64,000 nt of DNA, taken from NCBI GenBank assembly GCA_030035585.1, contig CM057482.1, positions 50,387,501-50,451,500 on the forward strand, read 5' to 3'. The stretch comes from Dugong dugon. Taxonomy: Eukaryota; Chordata; Mammalia; Sirenia; Dugongidae. Under the pieces are notes generated by a model. It was not told the origin of the DNA. It was given only the letters and a program-made list of their open reading frames with translations, and made no database searches. Made by a program: the position numbers and the translations under genes. This document shows, in pieces, positions 22,561 through 33,649 of the stretch (within the stretch, counting starts at the first letter, position 1; each line of letters starts with the position of its first letter).

Positions 22561-24334
22561 CTTACATTTCTGGAATGAACTGCATTTGGATTAACCCTTG
22601 TCTTCCTGAATCTAAAGCCTTCCATAGTTCTACCTGCATTTGGGCAGGGGCTTGTTCTGGCATGTTCACCCCTGTATCTCCAGTGTTCATTATGTATTTA
22701 TTGAAAGAATATTGAATGGATTTTTTTTTCCTTTTAGAGTAATGATTATACTTTTTAAAATAATAAATGATGCATATTTCTAATAAGTTAAGCAAACTGG
22801 AAAGTACAAAGGGAGAAGCAATAAATTACCTAGCATTGTCCTTTCCAGAAGCAGTCAGTTTTAATATTAGGTGAGCAGAAATTCAGAAATCTGTGGATGC
22901 AGACAATATTTAAAAACAGGGGCAAGGAGGGAATAAGACTGTGTGTGTTTTAAACAAATGTTTTTTACCTGAAATTAACAGAAGAAAAAGAACTGAAGTG
23001 AAAAGGAATTAATACTATACTTCAGATTAGCATTTCTTTACCATAAGGCACATTAGTTTTTAGAGTTAAGAAAAAACTCCCCACCTCCGTGCTGATCGGC
23101 GTCATTGTGATTTATCACATCTTTCTTCTTCCACAGTTACAGCGGAGCTTAATGCTTTTCCGCACATTACTTTGATTTCCACTCATGTCATTCCATCCCT
23201 TGCTGTTTCTAAATTATTTATTAGACTTGGAATGGTGGTATTTTAATTCTCACTTTGTGATGGGTTTCCTTAGTTCTGTCTGTAGCCTCCTTTTAATTGT
23301 AGTCTCTTCTTTTATCACCTCGAGTCCTCTTTTATTGAATTTACATTCTTATTAGGTTCTTAGGTATCATGAAGTAATTGCGGGAGCTTCTGTTTCTTGG
23401 TTTATGTTTTTTCTGCCTTTTCAAGCTCTGTTTTCACAGCCTTTCCGGTTCCGTTTGCTTGCTTGCTGATGGAGCTATAGTGTGTTTGCATACTTGCACT
23501 GCCAACACTTTGTCTTGTGCATTGCTATGCAGTCGGCTCTGTCCCCGGGCCCTTGGCTCTGACATGTGGAATTCTCCCCAACAGCCTTCACACCCTGCCA
23601 CAGACTGTCAGAGACTCCTTCCCCTGTCAGAGACTACGCTGCAGAGACGGATGTGGCTTCCAGCCTTGTGTCTCTAACCTAGGAGAGGGTGGGGAGAACC
23701 TCCGGAGGCTGAACCCCTCCCTTGCCCTGGATTCTTGCTTTTCCTTCTGAAACCCCATTACATGTCCCTTTGGCTGAGCCAGGGGTATGTACCACTCCTG
23801 TGAGTGTCAGCCCATCCTTGTGAGTGCCAGTCCATCCCTCAACCTTGGCCCCTTCTTCCTTTGTTGAGCTCCTGAGGTGCCATGTGTGAGCTCCTATCCC
23901 AAAGGGATTTATTTTAAATTTCCTAGAGCTACCTATGGCTACCTGAGTTCATATCACTCCAGACTTGAAGGTGTTAGTGAGAATTCTTAGGATTCTGTCT
24001 ACTCACCTTCTATTCTCGGGGTTACTTTTGAAGGTGGGTGGGGTGAGGAAGTGAGCTCCGTCAAACCTTCTGTTGCTTTACTTATTTCTATTCCTGGATG
24101 CCCCTTTTTGGTACACGACATAATGGATGTCTGTTTCTTTCTTTGATTGCCTCTGGTGAATCTTCTGAGATGTTTTTCCTGCGTATTTCTGAAGAGTGGG
24201 GGGAGGGAGTCTATGGTCTTGTGTCACGTGGAAGCAGACCTCGTAAGTGTTAAAGGGAGATCTCAGGCTGTGTGTTTTCCTCCCTCATGCTCAGTTGCAT
24301 GCCATGATAAGCATTTTCTGAGGGCTGCAGGGGG
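22561..24334. other. No gene seen; L2-like 3' end at 22640-22720
   Basis: 'cccctgtatctccagtgttc' followed by 'atttattgaaagaatattga' looks like an L2 3' end. From 23370 to 24330 the sequence is less A+T-rich and not obviously repetitive. A 99-codon frame at 23378-23677 has no domain. Confidence 0.4.
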
Positions 24335-24470
24335 CTTTACCTGTATTATTCTGTTAAATCCTTGCTATTATCCTATGTGGTGGGCATTATTATTAAGCAC
24401 TTCTGCTAGGCAAGTAAAGTGAAGCACAGAAAAGTTAAGCAGCATTCACCAGATTTGGACCAGAGAGCCC
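24335..24470 (+). repeat. MIR
   Basis: The run 'ctattatcctatgtggtggg' then 'gcacagaaaagttaagcag' then 'agatttggaccagag' is the MIR core and tail order. Confidence 0.6.
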
Positions 24471-24687
24471 TGGCGCCGTGCTTTTAGCATGATGCTGCCT
24501 CAGTGAGAAAAGGAGGGAGCGATGGCATGGCCTGGAAACTAATTCCTGAGACGGTGAGTATGACTCTACAACACGTGAGCAGACATTGTACTTCAAGAAT
24601 TTAAATTATTTGTAAAAGGAATTAGTTTGATAACTATTATTATTACTACTCTTAAATTAATGACTTCTCCCTGAGTGAATTTTCTTC

Positions 24688-24847
24688 AGAGCCCTGGTGT
24701 CACAGTGCTTAAAAGCTCAGCTGCTAACCAAAAGGTTGGTAGTTCAAATCCACCAGCTGCTTCTTGGACACCCTACGGGCAGCTCTGCTCTGTCCTATGG
24801 GGTTGCTATGAGTCAGAATCAACTTGACGGTATCGGGGTAACGGGGT
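24688..24847 (+). mobile_element. AfroSINE with exact 9-bp target duplication
   Basis: The duplication attttcttc is exact at 24679-24687 and 24848-24856. It has the full head (gagccctggtgtcacagtgc), 'ggtagttcaaatccaccagc', and the end 'tgagtcagaatcaacttgac'. Confidence 0.9.
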
Positions 24848-24894
24848 ATTTTCTTCTGTTATTAATACATTCAATCTTTCTAGAAATAGCTTCC

Positions 24895-25075
24895 CGTTAG
24901 GTGTCAGGCCCTGTCTCTGGTGCTTTAAGTATGTGGATCGTTCAGTCCTCGCAGTGGCCCAAGAGAGCTCTTGTCCCTGTGTTACTGATGAGGAAACAGC
25001 GTCCGAGAGAAATGAAGTGATCCCAAGGGTCATGCAGCTGGTGAGGGAAGGAATGTGGGTTCAGAGCCTGCTCTT
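24895..25075 (+). repeat. MIR
   Basis: It ends with the classic 'actgatgaggaaacagcg', 'agtgatcccaagggtcatgc' and 'gggttcagagcctg' order. Confidence 0.75.
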
Positions 25076-25416
25076 TCAGTGGCGTGCACTACCTGTGGGG
25101 TTAGGTCATTGAGCGTTTGACAGTGAATCATGAAGAGTTCTCTGCTTTACCTGGCCTCTTGATCAGTCATTAACAGCGGTGAGTTTAGTTAGTGTCAAAA
25201 CAAGTCATCACACTTTCAAAAGAGGATCAGAAGGGTCCAAATTCCTATTCTGGGTAATTATTGAGGCCACAGTATATGGAAGAAGTAATATGTAGACAGG
25301 AATCATACGGGAAGAAGTTTACTTAATTTTCAATTATTTGTCTCCAAGAAGAATGATAGAAGTATGTACAACCATTATTACTAATTAGTTTATGTTATAA
25401 CCCAGTGTATGGAAAT
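25076..25416. other. No feature recognised
   Basis: A+T-rich, unique-looking. May include the start of ERV internal sequence next to the primer-binding site at 25417-25439. Confidence 0.3.
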
Positions 25417-25439
25417 CAGACCCCACTTCACTGATACCA
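25417..25439 (-). other. Primer-binding site, probably tRNA-Leu
   Basis: The minus strand reads ttggtatcagtgaagtgggg next to the LTR end. It resembles the 3' end of tRNA-Leu as used by ERV-L elements. Confidence 0.55.
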
Positions 25440-25440
25440 A

Positions 25441-26353
25441 GTGTATTGATCGATTTCAATCTGTTGCTAACTACTTCAATTGCTGTTCCAGCTGCACATG
25501 CAGTACTTCTTCCTCTGACCCTAACCTCCTGGAGCTAGGATACATCTCACAAGTTATAGAGCACAGTCCTCCAGACTGCCAAGCCTACGCAAGACCTCAG
25601 ATACCAGCCGCGCACTTGGGCATACCCATGACACTCTCACTTCTGACCTACTGGTTACCAATTTGGGTTTTTCCACTATACCTTCAGAATGCCAGTTTTA
25701 AGCTCAGGAGTCCCCAAACTCCCCTCATTTCTGACCTGCTGGCTTCTACTACTTACACACATACCCATTGCTGTTAAGTCAGTTCCCACTTATAGTGACC
25801 CTATAGGACAGACTAGAACTGCCCCACAGGGCTTCCAAGGAGCAGTTGGTGGATTTGAACTACCAACCTTTTGGTTAGAAGACAAGCTCTTAACCACCAC
25901 ACCACTGGGTTCAATAATTTGCTAGAATGACTTGCAGAACTCATGGTAAACACTGTTCTTAGGATGACAGTTTTATTATAGCAAAAAGAATACAAATGAA
26001 GAGACACATAGAGTGAGGCCTGGGAGGATTTCCAGCACAAAGCTTTCCCACGTGCATTGATGTCTTTCACCAACCAGGAAGCCCATGCAGCTTTCATGTC
26101 CTGAGCCTTTACTGGGACTTCATTACCTAGCCATGATTAATTGAATCATGACTTTTTCCTCTCTGAGGTCAGCTGATATCATGTGATGGGTCTTTCTGGC
26201 CTGGTCAGGCTCCACCTGACTCACCTCATTAGGATAAACTGTCAGATGTGGTCTGTAGGCCTCATCAAAGATACTTGAATCACTTATTCCAAGGTTTTAC
26301 AGGAACAAAAGACAAAGATCAAATTCTTTGGGTAAAGTTAATCATAAACTGCA
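25441..26353 (-). mobile_element. ERV-L-like LTR, copy 1, with adjacent primer-binding site and inserted SINE
   Basis: On the minus strand it runs from TGCAGTTTATGATTAACTTT to ...AATACAC. It shares many blocks with the LTR at 60870-61832: 'actttacccaaagaatttga', 'gcctacagaccacatctga', 'ggcagtctggaggactgtgc', 'tgtgagat'. Directly after its 3' end is TTGGTATCAGTGAAGTGGGG (25439-25420), close to a tRNA-Leu primer-binding site. A SINE at 25766-25912 splits it. It carries no gag, pol or env. Confidence 0.75.
25766..25912 (-). mobile_element. AfroSINE inside the ERV-L-like LTR
   Basis: A near full-length copy: plus-strand order 'gctgttaagtcagttcccac', 'gaccctataggacagacta', 'ttggtggatttgaactacca', 'ttaaccaccacaccactggg'. 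The LTR resumes on each side. Confidence 0.88.
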
Positions 26354-27399
26354 CACCCAGAAATTGTTTCTCCTCTAAAATAAAATTTTAAAGAATTAAA
26401 AATTCTTAATACGGCAGTTATTTTTTTCTCTAAATCTACTTTCTCCCTTTTTACGTTTTTTGCTGTTTGTATTTCATCCAAAGTCTGTTTCGGTTGGGTT
26501 ATAAACACCATTGGGGAGAATCTTGTGTAAATGTCTGATTTGCAAGCCACCCAGCATGGTCTTTTTAATCTTTCCATATCAATTGACAGTTGTGATAGAA
26601 GGTAATGGGAATAATCAGTATGTTCAGATTATTTAAAAATTCTATTTGACTTTGAATATTTTATATGTTAGCTGAAAAATAACATATGATCAAGTTTTAA
26701 AACTTGGCTGTTCAAATTTTCATTCTGCTTGATCAAGTAGTCATGGTGTATTTTTTTTGTGAAAGATATGGTACTCTCTATAGTTGTAATATTGAGATAG
26801 CAATTTAGTGCTTTAATGCATTTGAAATTTAATGATATAGTTTAGGCACAGAAAGCTAGAGAGAAATACTGCTTTAATTTTTTTGTTCATTTTCTTTGCA
26901 AATGAACTTAAAAATAAAAAAGAATATTTGCCAATTTTTTTCTGTAGATCGTAGGTACCTTGATATAACTTGCTGTTAGGGAAAAATATGACTTAAGTAT
27001 AATAAACTGGAACAGTGTTATCAGAAAGGAAAGTATATCTTTTTAGAAATGTACTGAATTCTGAAAGTTAATTAAAACCAAGACATTGTCGCATGATATT
27101 TCTAAACTTGTTACAAATAGCTTTTCCCATTAAAAAAAAGAAAGAAAGAAAAAACTTTTCTTTCTTTATGAGTGTAACTATCTTGGTACCCTCAGGTCTT
27201 CTGGCCATATAGGGTCGCCATTTCCTTTAGTATTCAAGTGAACTAGCTTGCACCCAAAGCCCCTAGATTTGGGAAACCCAGCACTCTCTATCCATCTTCC
27301 TTACCCCTGAGGATCTCTGGTCTGATCCTGGAGATGGTCCTGGTCACCCTGACTTCAGTTTCCTCCCTTCACTGAATGCTCAGGCTCTACCGAGCACTA
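26354..27399. other. No gene seen
   Basis: Very A+T-rich to about 27180, then mixed sequence that may be a diverged 5' part of the following L2. Contains an (AAAG)n-like stretch at 27132-27152. Confidence 0.35.
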
Positions 27400-28475
27400 G
27401 GCCATTTCCATTCCAGAGGAACCTAACACAGGTTTGGACAACCCTCAAGTGTACATGCAACACTGCCTGGCAGTCCTGATGCACTTCCTGGGTCACCATG
27501 ATCATCATATTGCCAGATCCCACGATCAGTTCTTAGACCTCTGGTTACTTGACCTACCAGCAACAGAGAAACATACTCTCACCATGGCTTCCAGTTCACT
27601 TGAGTCTCAGAGTTCTTCCCTATGTGGACTACTGGCTGCTCCTTCTCAGCCTCTCTTGCTGACAGGCTGCTCCAGAGCTGTCCTCAGTCTTCCCCTCTAT
27701 GTTCTCTCTCTAGTCCAGCTTCTTCCTTAGGCTCTAGATTCATGTATCCAACTGCCCAGTCAACATCTCCGTTTGGATGTCTGATAGGCATTTTACATTT
27801 AGCATATCCAAAGCAGACTTCTTCAGCTCGCTGCCAGGTTTGTCAGCTGATACTGCCATTTACTCAGTTGCCAAGGCCAAAAATGTAACAGTCGTTCATA
27901 ACACCTCTCTTTCTCTCACAGCAAGGTCCATCAGCAAGACCTGTTGTCTCTACCTTCATGAGATATCCAGAATCCAGCCACTTCTCATCACCTCCACCAC
28001 CACTTCCCTGGGCTAAGCCACTATAAGAGAAACATTCTCTCTCTGATTCTACTCCTGCCTCTGAAGTCTGTGTGCTCCACAGGAGTCACTATGATCTTTC
28101 AAAAACCCAAGTCATGTCATGTCATGCCTCTCATGGCTTCTAGTCTCACTCAGATTTTTATCTGAACTTCTTATGCCTTTTCAGGCCCTGTATGACTTGT
28201 CTTCTGCCCATTGCCTGGACTCTCCCCTTCGCTCGCTTTGCAGTAACCAAACTGCCCTTCCTGCCGTTCTTGCACCCCCACGTCTTCCTTCCTTCCTTCC
28301 TTCCTTCCTTAGGGTCTTGGTACACTGCTGCCTCTCCGCCTTCTCTTCTTTCAGGCTGCTGCTCAAGTATCAGCTGCACATAAAGGCCGTCCCTGACCAC
28401 CTAAAATTACTCTTCATCTCTTATTTTCATACAACAAAATCCAATTATCACTCTTTTTCTTCCTCCTTCCAGCAT
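27400..28475 (+). repeat. Long L2 LINE fragment
   Basis: L2 order is clear: 'cagttgccaaggccaaaaat', 'cagcaagacctgttgtctct', 'cacttctcatcacctccac', 'tatgatctttcaaaaaccc', 'gccctgtatgacttgtcttc' and 'aaaggccgtccctgaccac'. At about 1.1 kb it is one of the longer relics here. Plus-strand frames of 98 and 120 codons are remnants of the L2 ORF, not genes. Confidence 0.8.
28284..28310. repeat. (CTTC)n microsatellite within L2
   Basis: Near-perfect cttc repeats, about seven units, grown inside the L2. Confidence 0.9.
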
Positions 28476-28739
28476 TTGTAGAGTTGATGAGTGGGAGTGG
28501 AGACAAGAATCCAGGAGGGAGGGACCCATTGTTCATAGTAGATAAAACTATTACTTTTTCTTAAACAATAAGCCAATTCCTTAAGATGATTTATGTCTCT
28601 TCTCTAATATGTGAGAGTAGCTAAAATCAGTTTTTAAACATTTAAATAGCATTTTTTCCTTCCATCTATATAACAAATAGAGAATTGTTATAATGGTGTT
28701 CTTGCTGTGCTATCCAGATAATATGCAGTTCTACATTAG
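28476..28739. other. Non-L2 sequence between two L2 pieces
   Basis: The 27400 and 28740 fragments are adjacent in L2 order, so this stretch may be an insertion. I see no element hallmark in it. Confidence 0.3.
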
Positions 28740-28985
28740 CGGTCAAGTATTTAAAATTGGGATCTCCTTCCTGTGCTATCTGATACTCTTGAGTCCCCTT
28801 TCCAGGTGTATTTACCACATTCTAATATGCTATATAATTAACTTACTTAACTGTACTTTTATTCTGTCTCCTCTCACCAGAGTGAAAGCTTCATGAGGGC
28901 AGTCTGTTTTATTCATTGCTGTATTCCCAGAGCCTAGACTATAACATATAATAAAGCATTCAGAAAATATCTGTTGAAGAAATGG
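28740..28985 (+). repeat. L2 3' end
   Basis: 'cagagtgaaagcttcatgag', 'ttcattgctgtattcccag' and 'gagcctagactataac' lead to the L2 end, which merges into the next microsatellite. Confidence 0.75.
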
Positions 28986-29021
28986 ATGGATGGATGGATG
29001 GATGGATGGATGGATGGATGG
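28983..29021. repeat. (GGAT)n microsatellite
   Basis: About nine perfect ggat units, sprung from the L2 tail. Likely polymorphic in length. Confidence 0.95.
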
Positions 29022-29054
29022 GTGAGTGGGTGGCATGACATCACAAAGCCTAAA

Positions 29055-29360
29055 GAGCTTAGATGGAATAGTGTGCTGCTATTAGGATGAATGAGTTAAA
29101 ATTCCATGCACTGATATGAGCAATTGCCAAGATTTATTACAAGAAAGAGCAAGGTGCAGAACAGTATCTTTAGTATGCTCTTTTTGTGTACTTTTTTTTT
29201 TAAAAAGACTATATAGATATGTGCTTTCTGGAAGAAGTTATACTGTTTAAAATGGAAGCTTTAGGGAGAGGGGCTGGAATGCAGGTGAGAAGGAGGCTTA
29301 CCTTTTCTCTTAGTATTTTTCTGTACAATTTGAAATTTTTAACCACGCTACTCATTTTTG
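29055..29360 (+). mobile_element. Probable old L1 3' fragment
   Basis: 'agagcaaggtgcagaacagt' followed by a T/A-rich break and 'ttttctgtacaatttgaaat' resembles L1M 3' sequence. Low-certainty class. Confidence 0.4.
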
Positions 29361-32300
29361 TTTTGAAATACAAAGATGGTGAAATCACGGGCTTTTTAAA
29401 CAAGTTTTTCTTTACAGCTGTCACTACTAAAATAGTAAATAATTGTAATAAAAATGAAAAATAAAGGTAATTTTATTTAATGAAATTCAAGAAATGCATG
29501 ATAAATTTTAGGGACTTCCTAGAAGCTCTGAAAGGTCTTGATTTGTTGAATAAAGATAGGAAGATATTCGGTATTTCTGTTTGCCAAGGCCGAAAAAATT
29601 TTAGTCATGCCTTTAAGGTTTTCAGCAACCAGAATTTCAGATCATCAGAGCACCTTGTTTCCCACACCTGCTGCTCTTCTGTAATTTCACTGTGATTTAC
29701 TGAATTGAAGGAAAACGCCTAGCAGATGGATAAAGCTTTTGCAGTTGTATACTAAGTTTTATGCCAGAGCCTGTGACTCCAGATGCTGCCCTGGACTCGT
29801 GGAGGCACGGTTGTCCTGAACTCAGCACTGGCCCCTGGGAGGCCATGGTGGGAGCAAGACTGGAGACCCAGGGATTTTTGTCTGCTTCACTTTGTGTATT
29901 TAGACTGTAAAACTGGGTCCGTCTCCCCTGTGCTTTCTCACCGTCCCTGTTTGCACAGTCTGTGGCACTTCTTCCCTTTCATGCTCACAGTGCAGGTGTC
30001 TGATGTGATGCAGTGTTAGGTGGGGGCTTCCTTTCCATAGGACCGACCTGGTGAGAAACCTGGAAAGACAAAAACAATTTAAAAAAAAAAAAATGAGAGA
30101 AGCAATTTTAGGAAATGAATGTGATTACCATGAGCCGAAGTTTTTCCTCCATGTTTTCCAGTTTAGAATTTGAGATGTGAAGTGTCCCTTCACCAACGTG
30201 TTGTCAGTAGGGGGATGCTGAGAGTCAGGATAGTGAAGATTCTACCATTCTAATCTGCATTTGCAGCAGTATGCTGAGCAGGCTGGAAGCAAATCAGAAT
30301 TAATCCTACTGGAGTTGATAAAGTTTAAATCCATTAACAGCCAGAATACTTTATATTAGATTTTCAAATGAATGAGAAATTAATGGAGAAAAGAGCTCTC
30401 ACAATAGCTTCGGAATGGGCATATTAATAACCTCATCCCGCCTGCCAAAAATAATTAAATCCCATTTTTTCTGCCAACCATTTACATGTGTTTCACAGAA
30501 AATGGTAAGGGGGGGGGGTTGGTACAAGTAGGGTATTTCCCACAAGAATGAAGACGTTTGAAAGGCTGTCATTCTGGAATATTCTGTCGTGGAATACTCC
30601 CTATTTGTATGTTCATTTGTTTGGCATTTATTCGCCAAATCAGTTACACAACTTTCATTTCCAAATGCCACAGTGACAGAAGACTGGCTTCCCATTAGGA
30701 TTGTTTCTTATAGTGCACAGCTATCTGCTGAGGATCCTGATTTGGTTCAGGGGCTGAGGCTGACCCCCCTGACCCCAGATATGACCCATCCTGGTGAGTC
30801 CTGGGCAGGAGCCGGCCAGTCTGAGCGGACTTGGGGGGCTTCTTCTTCTTAGAGCCATCTTACCCCCACTCCGTCCTCAGCCTCTGAGAGACCCCCAAGC
30901 CCACTCCAGCTCTTCTTCACATGGCTGCGCAGGCTGCCCAGTCTTGTCTGCTGCTTGGGATATGGGGCCCTTGGCACCTGCTATATCCTTCTCAGCCCTG
31001 GGGTAGTGATGAAAGGGAGACAGAGTCCATTTTTCATGTTATTATTATTGTCATGTAGTTCATATTTGTGCAGTTACTTCATTTTTTAGATTTGTATTAT
31101 ATGTTTTAAGCAAGTTACTGTTTGTGGTTTTGGCTAATGCAGTCAGATGCACATAATGCTTAGTCCTGTTCTGTGATGATACCAACCCAGACCAGTTTAA
31201 CTCAGGATTCCAGGACCTTGGAGAGTTTTTTCAGATGAATTCTGGATGTTCTTAAATTAAGAAGACTAAAGGAACAGAATGAAAATGGAATTAGAATAAA
31301 AAATTAACAGACATAAAATTTTCCGTATTAAAATAATAGGTGAAAACACCGCCGTTGAAGTGTTGTTATCATAATCTTCTTAAACAATCATGAGACAAAT
31401 GATGAGGAGTAAAGCCACAACAAATGGACTCAAAGGAAAATGGCAGGCCCTTCTTAGAGAAAAATTGTGAGTGGTCATAAAACAAAGTACTTAGAATGGG
31501 CGGAGCTGGGGCAGGGGACACTGGACGGGAAGGTAGACGTGAGGTTTAGGTTTTATGTTGTATATAATAAACTCTTAAAGAAAATTTTGACTTCCTGGCA
31601 CAGTCATGGAGCCATGGAAACCAAAAAATAAGGATTGTGATACTACTTAGCAAACTATGTATAACCTGTGATAAACGTAATGTGTATTTGCCTTTTTGTT
31701 GTTGTTGTTCCTTGACTTGTTTAATTATATAAATTATGGACACAAATTTTGGAGTAAAATTTTAATAAAACCAGATTTTTATTGCAATAAGCTCCAAGTG
31801 CATTCCAGCTTTAGATGAATTCTTGGGGGTTACTTATTGCTCTACAGTGGACATAGTATCCTTTATATATGAAATACCCATGGATTCTTCTCCTGCTACT
31901 TTCTTGTTTAAAGCCCCTTACGTTGGGTTTGCTCCATGGCATTTATTTAAAAACAGCATTGCCTTTCTTAATTTTTTTTACTCAGCTTAATTCTGGCTTG
32001 GGCACCCCTCCTGTGTGGTGGACTCACAGTCAGTCCCTGTCCGCGCTCCCTCTCCTCTGAGCCCTGGTGCTGGTAGCGCATTGTCCTCTGTTTCTTCTTC
32101 TAAAGAGATGCTGTAGTTGGAAGCCGCTCCCTGCCAGCTGTGGGCTCTGGGGCTTTGGCTGCAGAGAGGCCTTGTGTGCTCAACTGCCCTTCTTTCAAGG
32201 CTGTAGTTCTTGGTGGTTTGAGTCTCAGCATCGGTACCTCAGCACCTTCCAGGAATGCCAGGTGGGAGGGGGGTGCAGGCCTCTGCCACTCTGGAACCCC

Positions 32301-32534
32301 CAGTCCCCTCCATCTTCCAAGCCTTGGGGAACACAGCTCTCCATGAGGCCAGGCCCCTACCCTCACCCTGTCTTAGCAGCACCTCACTTCCTATCTTCTT
32401 CGGTGCCAATTCCAGCTTAGTGCTTTGAGAGACGTAACATTTCAGATGAGACAGAAGCAGGGCATTGCAGCCTTAGTTGCTGTAGATGCCAGAAGAGGTG
32501 CATTAGCGGAGCCCTGCCACGGTCTGGGAGTCCC
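29361..32534. other. About 3.2 kb without recognised gene or clear repeat
   Basis: This is the longest stretch in the window where I see little repeat sequence. It holds an A12 run near 30080, G10 at 30509-30518 and a G+C-richer part at 30720-31010. Frames up to 98 codons show no domain. No exon with good splice sites and protein similarity was recognised. Confidence 0.4.
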
Positions 32535-32733
32535 GGGATGGTGCCAATGGTTAATGTGCTTGGCTGCTAGCCAAAAGATTGGAGGTTGGAGTCCACCCAA
32601 AGGTGCCTTGTAGGAAAGGCATGGGGTTCTACTTCAGAAAAATCAGCCATTGAAAACCCAGTGGAGCACAGTTCTACTCTGATACACTGGGGTAGCCATG
32701 AATTGGAATCAATTTGATGGCAACTGGTTTTTA
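32535..32733 (+). mobile_element. AfroSINE-type SINE, long variant
   Basis: Head 'ggttaatgtgcttggctgct', then 'ggttggagtccacccaaagg', RTE-like middle 'aaatcagccattgaaaaccc', end 'ttggaatcaatttgatggca'. Confidence 0.88.
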
Positions 32734-32905
32734 CTGGCCACGATTTGGCTGTCTTCCCATTGCTCTTGGAATGAAATCCAAAATCCCAACAACGACCTCT
32801 GAGGGCCTCCTTGAACTGGCCTCTGCCACCTGCCACCTCTTTCTTCCCTCCCCCTTCCTGGCGGTCTGGCCCAGCGCCCTTCTCTCACTGCCTTGGGGCC
32901 TGTGC
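32734..32905 (+). repeat. L2 fragment
   Basis: 'cttggaatgaaatccaaaat', 'gagggcctccttgaactggc' and 'cttggggcctgtgcaccct' follow L2 order. Confidence 0.65.
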
Positions 32906-32996
32906 ACCCTCTCCACCACCCTCCACCCTCCACCCACCACCCACCACCCACCACCCACCACTCTCCACCCACCACCCACCACCCACCACCCACCAG
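32906..32996. repeat. (CCACCCA)n satellite-like repeat
   Basis: About 12 copies of a 7-bp unit, interrupted twice by ctctcc. Purely C/A on the plus strand and G/T on the minus strand. The long minus-strand frames made of Val/Trp/Gly are an artefact of this repeat. Confidence 0.93.
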
Positions 32997-33455
32997 GCTG
33001 ACACCACCATCCCCTCCACCTAGAGCAGGATAGTGGCCAGCCCGTAGCCTCCAGAAAAGGGCTCCTTGCCCGGTCCAGGAGCTGTGTGACGGCTCACTGT
33101 AGGGTCACTGAGGACTTCACCCCCACACACGAGAAATCGTCTGTCACGTAGCCCAGACCCTGGGCTTCGAGAACATGGAGACCCTGCCACTTGCATTGTT
33201 ATTTTCTGGTTAATTCTAAGTAAGACACATTCAATCTCCTTTTAGAAAAAAGCATAATATTTTCATCAACCAGTTTGTTGGAACCCTTTTTCAAATAGTC
33301 ACAGTATTTTAATATATTTTGTACTGACGGAATTTTTATTTCTAAGATTTGGCCTTTATTGTTTGTGCCTGTTTGGTTTCCCAGGTAACAAATAACAGTG
33401 ACTAGACAGGAGTCTGGGAAACATCTTGTGAATGTCTCTTTAATTGTCTTCCAAA
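32997..33455. other. No feature recognised
   Basis: Mixed sequence, G+C-rich at first and A+T-rich after 33190. Confidence 0.3.
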
Positions 33456-33465
33456 CCTTTCAAGT

Positions 33466-33608
33466 GGTGCAGTGGTTAAGAGCTATTGCTGCTAACCAAA
33501 AGGTCAGCAACTCAAATCCACCAGCTGCTCTTTGGAAACCCTATGGGGCAGTTCTATTGTGTCCTATAGGGTCGCTATGAGTTGGAATCGACTTGAAGGC
33601 AACTTTAA

Positions 33609-33639
<31 letters not shown>
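33466..33639 (+). mobile_element. Young AfroSINE with pure A30 tail and exact 10-bp target duplication
   Basis: The duplication cctttcaagt is exact at 33456-33465 and 33640-33649. The tail at 33610-33639 is an uninterrupted run of 30 A, far cleaner than any other SINE here. It lacks the first few bases of the usual head. Confidence 0.93.
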
Positions 33640-33644
<5 letters not shown>

Positions 33645-33649
33645 CAAGT

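Noticed and set aside
28158..28400. Lys/Glu/Arg-rich minus-strand frames at 28158-28400 and 60404-60601
   Set aside because: They arise from reading CTTC/CCTT pyrimidine tracts on the other strand.
27434..28481. 98- and 120-codon frames that could look like a small gene
   Set aside because: The region follows the L2 LINE consensus throughout. The frames are relics of the L2 ORF.
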